Below, piece by piece: positions 42,038-48,279 of a DNA stretch of 48,279 bases; the first letter of the stretch is position 1, and each line of letters opens with the position of its first letter. Source of the DNA: CAZDET01 sp964504335 (lineage in GTDB: Bacteria > Bacteroidota > Bacteroidia > Chitinophagales > Saprospiraceae); NCBI GenBank assembly GCA_964504335.1, contig CAZDET010000038.1, forward strand, positions 1-48,279, in the 5' to 3' direction. The notes below the pieces were generated by a model that saw nothing but the letters and a program-made list of their open reading frames with translations, had not been told where the DNA came from and did not search any database. The translations under genes and the position numbers were made by a program.

Positions 42038-42128
42038 GTAGATTATAGACCTTTAGACTCATCGTGGCGAAATTATTTTCTGAATGATTTACCGCCTAAC
42101 GGTCTAAAGGTCTAATATCTATAACCTA
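42035..42128. repeat. Octamer array pair L between convergent genes
   Basis: Left arm 42035-42058: three units with TAGA in phase (for example ctttagac), starting with the stop codon of the SPOR-like gene. Right arm 42094-42125: four units with CTA in phase (gtctaaag, gtctaata), running into the AIM24 stop codon (42126-42128). The right arm is the reverse complement of the left. The spacer is 35 bp of AT-rich DNA. Confidence 0.75.
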
Positions 42129-42929
42129 AAACGGATCTCCATCCAACAAGTCGCCAAGCCCGCCGAGGATGGAGCCTTCTCCCTTATCTTTGCCACCGTA
42201 CTGGCGGCTCGCAGCTACCATTCGATCTGCAAGACGACTGAATGGGAGGCTTTGAATCCATACGCGCCCCGGCCCTTCCAGTAGGGCGTAGAATAAGCCT
42301 TCGCCACCAAAAAAGACATTGCGAATCCCCTTTACCATCTCAATGTCGTAGTTGACGTGCCGGGTAAAGGCCACCAAACATCCGGTGTCGACACGCAGCG
42401 TTTCGCCCAATTCCAAGCGTTTTTCGATGACATGCCCGCCGGCGTGCACGAAGGCCATACCGTCGCCTTCCAGTTTCTGCATAATAAAGCCCTCGCCGCC
42501 GAAAAATCCGCGACCTAGCTTTCGACTGAATTCAATCCCGACGCTCACCCCTTTTGCGGCACACAGAAAAGCATCCTTCTGGCAGACTACTTTGCCCTCC
42601 AGCTCACTGAGATCGAGGGGAATAATGCGACCGGGGTACGGAGAAGCAAAGCTGACGCGCTTTTTGCCCTGCCCACCGTGGGTAAATGCCGTCATGAACA
42701 GGCTCTCGCCCGTAATCATGCGCTTGCCGGCAGAAAGTACCTTACCCCATATGCCTCCGCTGCTTTCGCGCTCGCTGCCGTCGCCGAATATCGTCGTGAG
42801 TTCAATCCCATCGTCCATCATCATGAAGCTGCCCGCTTCGGCGACGACGGTTTCGAATGGATCTAGCTCAATCTCTACAAATTGCATTTCCTGGCCGTGG
42901 ATCTCATAATCGATCTCGTGTGCATTCAT
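42126..42929 (-). CDS. AIM24/TIGR00266 family protein
   Basis: A 267-residue soluble protein matching the AIM24 (TIGR00266) family, a double beta-helix fold of unknown biochemical role. Characteristic segments are VAEAGSFMMMDDGIEL, GESLFMTAFTHGGQGKKRVSFA, KGVSVGIEFSRKLGRGFFGG and VDTGCLVAFTRHVNYD. Yeast Aim24 supports mitochondrial membrane organisation, so a membrane-related role is possible. It is divergent from the TPM protein gene. An 11-bp palindrome (42976-42986, gcctgtcaggc) lies in the shared upstream region. Confidence 0.9.
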   Translation of the reverse strand: MNAHEIDYEIHGQEMQFVEIELDPFETVVAEAGSFMMMDDGIELTTIFGDGSERESSGGIWGKVLSAGKRMITGESLFMTAFTHGGQGKKRVSFASPYPGRIIPLDLSELEGKVVCQKDAFLCAAKGVSVGIEFSRKLGRGFFGGEGFIMQKLEGDGMAFVHAGGHVIEKRLELGETLRVDTGCLVAFTRHVNYDIEMVKGIRNVFFGGEGLFYALLEGPGRVWIQSLPFSRLADRMVAASRQYGGKDKGEGSILGGLGDLLDGDPF

Positions 42930-43019
42930 ATTTCCGTATTTTATGGGTTCGTTTCAAGAAAGAATAGATAATATAGCCTGTCAGGCATAATTTTCAACCA
43001 ATTGAAGTCTTAAATTCCG

Positions 43020-44258
43020 ATGCGCTGTATCGTTTTTCTTTGCCCCCTACTACTGATCGCCGCCTTAGCATGCAGCCAATCGGATACGATTTTTACCGTC
43101 GACAATGTACCCGACCCCTACCAATTGGACAATGGGTATGTATCCGACCCAGCCAATCTATTGGCCGACACTGACTACCGTCGCCTCAACACCCAGCTTC
43201 GCGCCCTCGCCGACAGCACGGACGTCGAGCTCCTCCTCGTACTTCTGCCCAGCATCGGTAGCGAAGTGCCCAAAGATTTCGCTACCCGCTTGTTCGAGCG
43301 TTGGCAAATCGGGCAGGCGGCACGCGACAACGGCCTCTTGCTGCTCACCGTACTGGACCAGCGCCGCACGGAAGTAGAAACCGGCTACGGCCTGGAAGGG
43401 CTGCTTCCGGATGCCGTCATTTACCGATCGCTCAGTGAAGCCCTTTACCCGGCCTTCCAGCAGGGTGAATTCGCGGAGGGGCTATCGGCCTTCGCGGCAG
43501 CAATTCGGGAATACTTACGCGATCCGGCCGCCCAACAAGAACTTTTCGATAGCCCTCCCTCTCCTTCTGAAGAATCGGAAGGAAGGGGATTTTGGTTGTT
43601 CCTGCAAATTTACGGCGGCATCACCCTATTGCTGCACTTCGGCTTATTGCTGTATATCATTTACACGCTCCGCAATAAGGAGGAATTGTACGATAAGTAT
43701 CGGTCTCTGCGACGAGCCGATTTGTGGCCCCTCCTGATTTTCTTCCCCCTTCCTTACCTCTTTTTTTTCATCTATCTCAAGCGCAAGCTTAAGGCCCTGC
43801 GCTACCAGCGCCGATTCAGCCGGGAAACCGGCGCACCGATGCATTTGCTCAACGAAGAGGAGGACGACACCTACCTCGAACGCGGGCAGCTGATGGAGGA
43901 ACAGCTTGGCAGCGTCGACTACGATGTCTGGATTACCGAAGACAGCGAAGACCTGCTCGTACTAGCTTACGATCGGCGCTTTTCTTCTTACCGGAAGTGC
44001 CCGGAGTGCAAGTATAAAACCTACATCAAAACCCGCACGGAGTTGATTCGCCGTGCCACCTACAGCCACTCTGGTCTCAAGCGGCATTACTACGAGTGTA
44101 AAAACTGCCGCTACCACCACAGCCGGGATGAACGCATCCCGAAGAAAACCCGAAGTGGCGGTGCCGTCAGCGTCGGAGGTATTTCCATCGGCGGTGGTGG
44201 CGGCGGGCGTTCCCGGGGCGGCTCCTCGGGCGGTGGCGGCGCAGGAATCAGCTGGTGA
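43020..44258 (+). CDS. TPM-domain membrane protein with zinc ribbon
   Basis: A 412-residue protein. A signal or lipoprotein-like N-terminus (LIAALAC, Cys18) precedes a TPM domain (about 35-170) with VSDPANLLADTDYRRLN and ARDNGLLLLTV, as in TPM_phosphatase proteins. Two hydrophobic segments (about 191-216 and 235-254) anchor it, followed by a cytoplasmic part with CPEC (327-330) and CKNC (360-363), a likely zinc ribbon, and a Gly/Ser-rich tail (GGGGGGRSRGGSSGG). TPM proteins are linked to photosystem and membrane-protein repair; the role here is unknown. It is convergent with the flotillin gene, with 5 bp between stops. Confidence 0.85.
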   Translation: MRCIVFLCPLLLIAALACSQSDTIFTVDNVPDPYQLDNGYVSDPANLLADTDYRRLNTQLRALADSTDVELLLVLLPSIGSEVPKDFATRLFERWQIGQAARDNGLLLLTVLDQRRTEVETGYGLEGLLPDAVIYRSLSEALYPAFQQGEFAEGLSAFAAAIREYLRDPAAQQELFDSPPSPSEESEGRGFWLFLQIYGGITLLLHFGLLLYIIYTLRNKEELYDKYRSLRRADLWPLLIFFPLPYLFFFIYLKRKLKALRYQRRFSRETGAPMHLLNEEEDDTYLERGQLMEEQLGSVDYDVWITEDSEDLLVLAYDRRFSSYRKCPECKYKTYIKTRTELIRRATYSHSGLKRHYYECKNCRYHHSRDERIPKKTRSGGAVSVGGISIGGGGGGRSRGGSSGGGGAGISW

Positions 44259-44263
44259 TTTAG

Positions 44264-45874
44264 TTAGTCATCCGCTCCGTTTGGTTCGGCTTCGGGGAGC
44301 CGCTTGGCAAGTTCTTCCGCGCTCACCTGCGTCTCGCCGAGGTACTGCGGTAAGTTCATCCCTGCCATATCGAACAGATCGCGCAGCGGCGGGATGCTCT
44401 TGTAGAGCCCGGAAACGAACTGGGCGGTGGAATTGCCCTCACCCGCAGCTCCGTTTCCTTTGCCACCGCCTTCCCAGACGGTCACCTTGTCGATCTTGAG
44501 GTTCTTGATGGCGTCTACCTGCGTCTTGACCAGTTCCGGCAGCTTATCGGCGATCATCATGAGTACGGCATCTCGGCTATTGCCGCCGGCTGCTTCGACG
44601 ATGCGCTGAAAACCATCTGCTTGTTTGCTGAGTATTTCGAGCATACCCTTTGCCTCGGCTTCCCGCTTGAGGAAAATGGCATCCGCTTCCCCTTTCGCCA
44701 TCTGGCGAATTTGCTCGGCTTCTGCCTCTGCTTCTACGATGGCTTTGCGCTTGGCAATTTCGGCTTGCACGATGATATCTGCCTCGCGGCTGGCCATTTC
44801 GCGGGCAGCGCGGGCTTTTTCGGCCTCTTGCTCGGCCACGTAGGCTTCTTCCAGGGCCTTGGCGGCCTGGATTTTCTCCGTTGCAGTGGCCTGGCGTAGA
44901 GACTCGGCTTCGCGCTGGCGGCGCTCGGCTTCACTTTGGGCAACTTGGATCTTGGCCTCGTTTTCACCTGCAACGGCCTTGGCGTTGGCCTCGGCCACCT
45001 GGATGCGCTGTTCGCGGCGCGCCTCGGCCTCCCCGGCGGCAGCTTCGGCTTCGGCTTTTGCCTCGCGGATGCGCTGTAGGCGCATGGCTTCCGCTTCTCC
45101 GGCCTCGGCTTCGGCGTTGGCAACAGCCGTGCGGATACGCTGTACCTGTTGCGCCTCCGCTTCTCCGGATGCCGCTTCGGCTTCGGCACTGGAAACCTTG
45201 ATGCGTTGCTCGCGGCGGGCTTCGGCATGGCCAATCGACCCCGTGCGCTCGCGCTCAGCAACGCGCACCTTGGCTTCGTTGATCGCCTGGGCAGCAGCTT
45301 CCTTTCCGAGGGCTTCGATGTAGCCCGACTCATCCTGAATGTCGGTTACGTTTACGTTGATGAGTTGCAGGCCAATCTTGCGCAACTCCTGACCGACGTT
45401 CTGGCTGACGTTCGTCAGGAATTTATCCCGGTCGGAGTTGATCTCCTCAATATCCATCGTCGCCACCACCAGGCGCAACTGGCCGAAGATGATGTCTTTA
45501 GAAATATCGCGAATTTCATCCAGGCTTTTGCCCAGCAAGCGTTCGGCAGCATTCTTCATCACCCCGTCCTCGTTGGAAACCGCCACCGTAAACCGCGACG
45601 GGACGCTCACGCGAATATTTTGTTTGGACAGGGCGTTCCGCAGGTCCACATCGATCGACATGGGCGTCAGATCGAGGTATTCGTAGGCCTGGATAACCGG
45701 CCATACGAAGGCCGCCCCTCCCGCAATACAGCGAGCAGAGCCCTCTCCGGTTTTTCCGTAAATGACGAGAATTTTATCGGACGGACAGCGCTTATATCGA
45801 CTAATGAAAAACATGAGGAGCATGAAAGCCGTCAGGGCCACTAAGCTCCAAATAACTAACGTTACTGGTTCCAT
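44264..45874 (-). CDS. Flotillin (SPFH/band 7) family protein
   Basis: A 536-residue membrane scaffold protein. One N-terminal transmembrane segment (about 6-25), an SPFH domain (about 30-200, KILVIYGKTGEGSARC, PMSIDVDLRNALSKQNIRV) and a long Ala/Glu/Arg coiled coil (200-420), then GNSRDAVLMMIADKLPEL and a Gly-rich tail (GGGKGNGAAGEGNS). Four exact-length 22-residue repeats, each starting QRI, lie at 223-310 (44945-45208). Flotillins organise membrane microdomains. Directly upstream is the NfeD-like gene (23 bp apart), the usual partner, so they form one operon. Confidence 0.92.
   Translation of the reverse strand: MEPVTLVIWSLVALTAFMLLMFFISRYKRCPSDKILVIYGKTGEGSARCIAGGAAFVWPVIQAYEYLDLTPMSIDVDLRNALSKQNIRVSVPSRFTVAVSNEDGVMKNAAERLLGKSLDEIRDISKDIIFGQLRLVVATMDIEEINSDRDKFLTNVSQNVGQELRKIGLQLINVNVTDIQDESGYIEALGKEAAAQAINEAKVRVAERERTGSIGHAEARREQRIKVSSAEAEAASGEAEAQQVQRIRTAVANAEAEAGEAEAMRLQRIREAKAEAEAAAGEAEARREQRIQVAEANAKAVAGENEAKIQVAQSEAERRQREAESLRQATATEKIQAAKALEEAYVAEQEAEKARAAREMASREADIIVQAEIAKRKAIVEAEAEAEQIRQMAKGEADAIFLKREAEAKGMLEILSKQADGFQRIVEAAGGNSRDAVLMMIADKLPELVKTQVDAIKNLKIDKVTVWEGGGKGNGAAGEGNSTAQFVSGLYKSIPPLRDLFDMAGMNLPQYLGETQVSAEELAKRLPEAEPNGADD
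44945..45208 (-). repeat. Four tandem 66-bp repeats inside the flotillin gene
   Basis: The QRI motifs begin at residues 223, 245, 267 and 289, exactly 22 apart, each followed by an Ala/Glu-rich half with GEAEA (last copy GENEA). The DNA repeats are diverged and encode two heptads plus eight residues of coiled coil per copy. This is a likely hot spot for copy-number change. Confidence 0.7.
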
Positions 45875-45897
45875 ATTACAGGTTTTAGTTTATTGAA

Positions 45898-46482
45898 TCA
45901 GCGAATTGCTTCAACGATGAGTTGGCGCTCTGCACTCAATCCGAGCACGCGCACGCGGGTACCCGTTGGGATACCGGGTCCGTTCGTAATGGCATCTTGC
46001 TCCCGCAACGAACCGCTCACTTTCAGATGCACTTTTCCTACTCCTTTGCCCTCTTCAGGAATGCTGAGATAGACTTCTCCCTCCCCCCCGATAGCGTGTT
46101 GCATATCGACGGTGCCACTCTCTCCCATTTTAGACATTTGGAAAATCGCGTAGGCCACTAAAAAGGCCATCCCGTATCCAGCCAGAGCCCCAATCAGAGC
46201 TGCCACCCACCAGATCGCTCCCGCTTCTATGGCAGCGATAGCTACCCAACTGAAAAAGGTCGTGAATACCAACAGGGCCCGCAGGGAAAGGATACTGAAC
46301 TCAAAGCCCCCATCTTCCGGTATTTCCAGGTCGGTTTCGACATCGGTCTCCGCATCGATCCCCATCATACTCAGCAACACCTGAATGAGGAATAAAGGCG
46401 TCGCAATGAGGGCGATACTCCAAAATATTTGCTCCGTACCGGTCAGGCTACTCCACCAAATTTCAAAGCTAAAGAGCAGCAT
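45898..46482 (-). CDS. NfeD-like membrane protein (flotillin partner)
   Basis: A 194-residue inner-membrane protein with about three or four hydrophobic segments (about 17-40, 66-90, 93-117) and a C-terminal beta-barrel part (about 128-194, GGEGEVYLSI, GTRVRVLGLSAERQLIVEA) like the NfeD OB-fold domain. Short NfeD proteins lacking the protease part are normally encoded next to flotillin-type genes, as here (23 bp upstream). An acidic linker (DAETDVETDLEIPEDGG) sits between helices. Confidence 0.85.
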   Translation of the reverse strand: MLLFSFEIWWSSLTGTEQIFWSIALIATPLFLIQVLLSMMGIDAETDVETDLEIPEDGGFEFSILSLRALLVFTTFFSWVAIAAIEAGAIWWVAALIGALAGYGMAFLVAYAIFQMSKMGESGTVDMQHAIGGEGEVYLSIPEEGKGVGKVHLKVSGSLREQDAITNGPGIPTGTRVRVLGLSAERQLIVEAIR

Positions 46483-46573
46483 ACGTCAATGGGTTGTTGG
46501 ATAGCTAATATGGGTAATTCCGCACAAAACTGCGCCTTTCCTCGATAAACGGAGAAGAAAAGTCGGCTAACTC

Positions 46574-48279
46574 TTACATATTCCTCCGGTACTGCCCTCC
46601 TACCTCGTAAAGCGCATGCGTGATCTGCCCGAGCGAACAGTACTTAGTCGCTTCCATGAGATCGACGAAGAGATTGTCGTTGGTGATGGCGCGTTGCTGG
46701 AGTCGTTGGAGCGTGGCAGCGGCTTGTTGTGCCCGGGCCTCGTGCAGGTTGCGCAGTGTAGTTAGTTGCTCCTGCTTTTCCTGCTCGGTAGCGCGAATCA
46801 CTTCACCGGGCACAACCGTGGGGGAGCCTTCTTTGCTCAGGAAGGTATTCACCCCGACAATGGGTAGTTCGCCGGTGTGTTTCAGAGTCTCGTAGTGGAG
46901 ACTTTCTTCCTGAATTTTGTTGCGTTGGTACATGGTTTCCATTGCTCCGAGTACGCCGCCGCGCTCGGTGATTCGGTCGAATTCCGTCAATACCGCTTCT
47001 TCCACCAAATCGGTAAGCTCTTCAATGATGAAGCTGCCCTGAAGGGGGTTTTCGTTTTTGGCCAGGCCCAGCTCGCGGTTGATGATCATCTGGATGGCCA
47101 CGGCGCGGCGCACACTTTCTTCGGTGGGCGTCGTGATCGCCTCGTCGTAAGCATTGGTGTGCAGGCTGTTACAATTGTCGTAGATGGCGTACAAGGCCTG
47201 GAGGGTCGTCCGGATATCGTTAAAGCTGATTTCCTGGGCGTGCAGCGAACGACCACTGGTTTGGATATGGTACTTCAGCTTTTGAGACCGGTCGTTGGCT
47301 CCGTACTTGTCGCGCATAGACTTGGACCAAATCCGCCGTGCTACGCGCCCGATGACCGCGTATTCGGGGTCGATGCCATTGGAGAAGAAGAACGACAGGT
47401 TAGCGGCAAAATCATCGATGCGCATGCCCCGGCTGAGGTAATATTCCACGAAGGTGAAACCGTTGGCCAGGGTAAAGGCCAGTTGAGTAATCGGATTGGC
47501 CCCTGCTTCGGCAATGTGATAGCCGGAAATGGAAACGGAGTAAAAATTACGCACCCGGTGATCGATGAAGTAGGCCTGCACATCTCCCATCAGCTTAAGG
47601 GAGAACTCGGTGCTGAAGATGCAGGTATTCTGTGCCTGATCTTCCTTTAGAATATCGGCCTGTACCGTACCGCGCACCGCATTCAAGGCCTTGGCTTTCA
47701 ATTCGGCATACACATCCGGCTCCAGCACCTGATCGCCGGTCACTCCCAGCAACAGCAGTCCCAGGCCGTCGTTGCCCGGCGGCAGCTCGCCGCGGTAGTG
47801 CGGGCGTTCCAGCCCCCGGTCGTCATACAGTTCTTTCAACTTTGCCTCTACTCTGCCCTCGAGCTGGTTTTCGCGAATATACAGTTCGCACTGCTGGTCG
47901 ATAGCTGCATTCATGAAGAAGGCCGTAATCGTTGCGGCGGGGCCGTTGATTGTCATCGATACCGAAGTCTTCGGGTCGCAGAGATCAAAGCCACTGTAGA
48001 GCTTTTTGGCATCGTCGAGACAGCAAATGCTGACGCCCGAATTGCCCACCTTTCCATAGATATCGGGGCGCTCGTCGGGGTCTTCGCCGTACAGGGTCAC
48101 CGAATCGAAGGCCGTAGAGAGGCGCGCCGCCGGCATGTCGGAGGATAGGTAGTGGAAGCGCCGATTGGTACGCTCCGGGCCACCCTCTCCGGCGAACATC
48201 CGGGTGGGGTCTTCGCCTTTGCGTTTGAAGGGAAATACGCCGGCGGTGTAGGGGAATTCGCCCGGCACATTCTCCTGCA
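46574..48279 (-). CDS. icmF: Fused isobutyryl-CoA mutase IcmF, C-terminal part (cut by window edge)
   Basis: Only the C-terminal 568 codons are present; the gene continues past 48279. The substrate domain of the adenosylcobalamin-dependent acyl-CoA mutases is clear: PGEFPYTAGVFPFKRKGEDP, RMFAGEGGPERTNRRFHYLS, DPKTSVSMTINGPA and HTNAYDEAITTPTEESVRRA. The TRMFAGEGGPERTN version and the long C-terminal helix point to IcmF, the natural fusion of a G-protein chaperone with the isobutyryl-CoA mutase subunits, rather than plain MutB. The upstream codons Q-E-N-V belong to it, so the apparent GTG at 48268 is not a start. Role: interconversion of isobutyryl- and butyryl-CoA in the cytoplasm. Confidence 0.9.
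   Translation of the reverse strand, partial: QENVPGEFPYTAGVFPFKRKGEDPTRMFAGEGGPERTNRRFHYLSSDMPAARLSTAFDSVTLYGEDPDERPDIYGKVGNSGVSICCLDDAKKLYSGFDLCDPKTSVSMTINGPAATITAFFMNAAIDQQCELYIRENQLEGRVEAKLKELYDDRGLERPHYRGELPPGNDGLGLLLLGVTGDQVLEPDVYAELKAKALNAVRGTVQADILKEDQAQNTCIFSTEFSLKLMGDVQAYFIDHRVRNFYSVSISGYHIAEAGANPITQLAFTLANGFTFVEYYLSRGMRIDDFAANLSFFFSNGIDPEYAVIGRVARRIWSKSMRDKYGANDRSQKLKYHIQTSGRSLHAQEISFNDIRTTLQALYAIYDNCNSLHTNAYDEAITTPTEESVRRAVAIQMIINRELGLAKNENPLQGSFIIEELTDLVEEAVLTEFDRITERGGVLGAMETMYQRNKIQEESLHYETLKHTGELPIVGVNTFLSKEGSPTVVPGEVIRATEQEKQEQLTTLRNLHEARAQQAAATLQRLQQRAITNDNLFVDLMEATKYCSLGQITHALYEVGGQYRRNM

Noticed and set aside
3500..42128. CRISPR or MITE explanation for the octamer arrays
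   Set aside because: Units are 8 bp without spacers, words differ between loci, and there are no target-site duplications or terminal repeats of transposase type that I can see.

Overview
This 48.3 kb window comes from a Bacteroidota chromosome, most likely a Saprospiria/Lewinella-like bacterium. The family is an inference. It rests on a type IX secretion (gliding-motility) C-terminal domain with SprB-type repeats, a DUF5916 outer-membrane-type protein, short bS21, several good TAnnTTTG minus-7 boxes, a tRNA without an encoded CCA, and many DUF3857/amidohydrolase secreted proteins. Most genes are chromosomal housekeeping or envelope genes. A 100-N scaffold gap lies at 8830-8929 and the right edge cuts an icmF gene.

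Layout. 1-583 is non-coding and looks like the edge of an integration site: the 3' end of tRNA-Val (584-658, minus) is duplicated 185 bp away. 881-8824 (plus) holds an AsmA-like protein, cysQ, a frameshifted S23-type four-helix-bundle gene inside an inverted repeat array, an O-antigen ligase/polymerase, a GT2 glycosyltransferase and a membrane-anchored MutS-like ATPase. nadB, a GT4 glycosyltransferase and an M20 peptidase follow. 13.7-14.2 kb has no gene but holds a chain of hairpins ending in a strong terminator. The minus-strand run 14.2-23.9 kb carries sucB, an SdiA-regulated-type propeller, lgt, DUF5916, rpsU with an unknown partner, and a 1000-residue SprB-repeat adhesin. pssA, purS and rsmI (plus) come next. 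26.0-38.3 kb (minus) holds three tandem amidohydrolases, msrC, two DUF3857/transglutaminase proteins, a thioredoxin-fold protein, a VanY-type lipoprotein and a conserved 472-residue protein. mnmG (plus) is divergent from it. The right end has an EamA transporter, a SPOR-like coiled-coil protein, AIM24, TPM, flotillin, NfeD and icmF.

The most unusual signal lies between the genes. At least seven intergenic regions carry short tandem arrays with a strict 8-bp period. The octamer word differs from locus to locus, and the arrays often face each other as inverted pairs that touch the stop codon of one gene and the start codon of the next. One pair encloses the S23-type four-helix-bundle gene, which suggests a cargo-carrying version of the same element. 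The second notable theme is catalytic loss beside intact paralogues: two of three tandem amidohydrolases lack the metal-binding histidines, one of two transglutaminase-like proteins has Ser for Cys, and the M20 peptidase lacks its first metal-ligand His.
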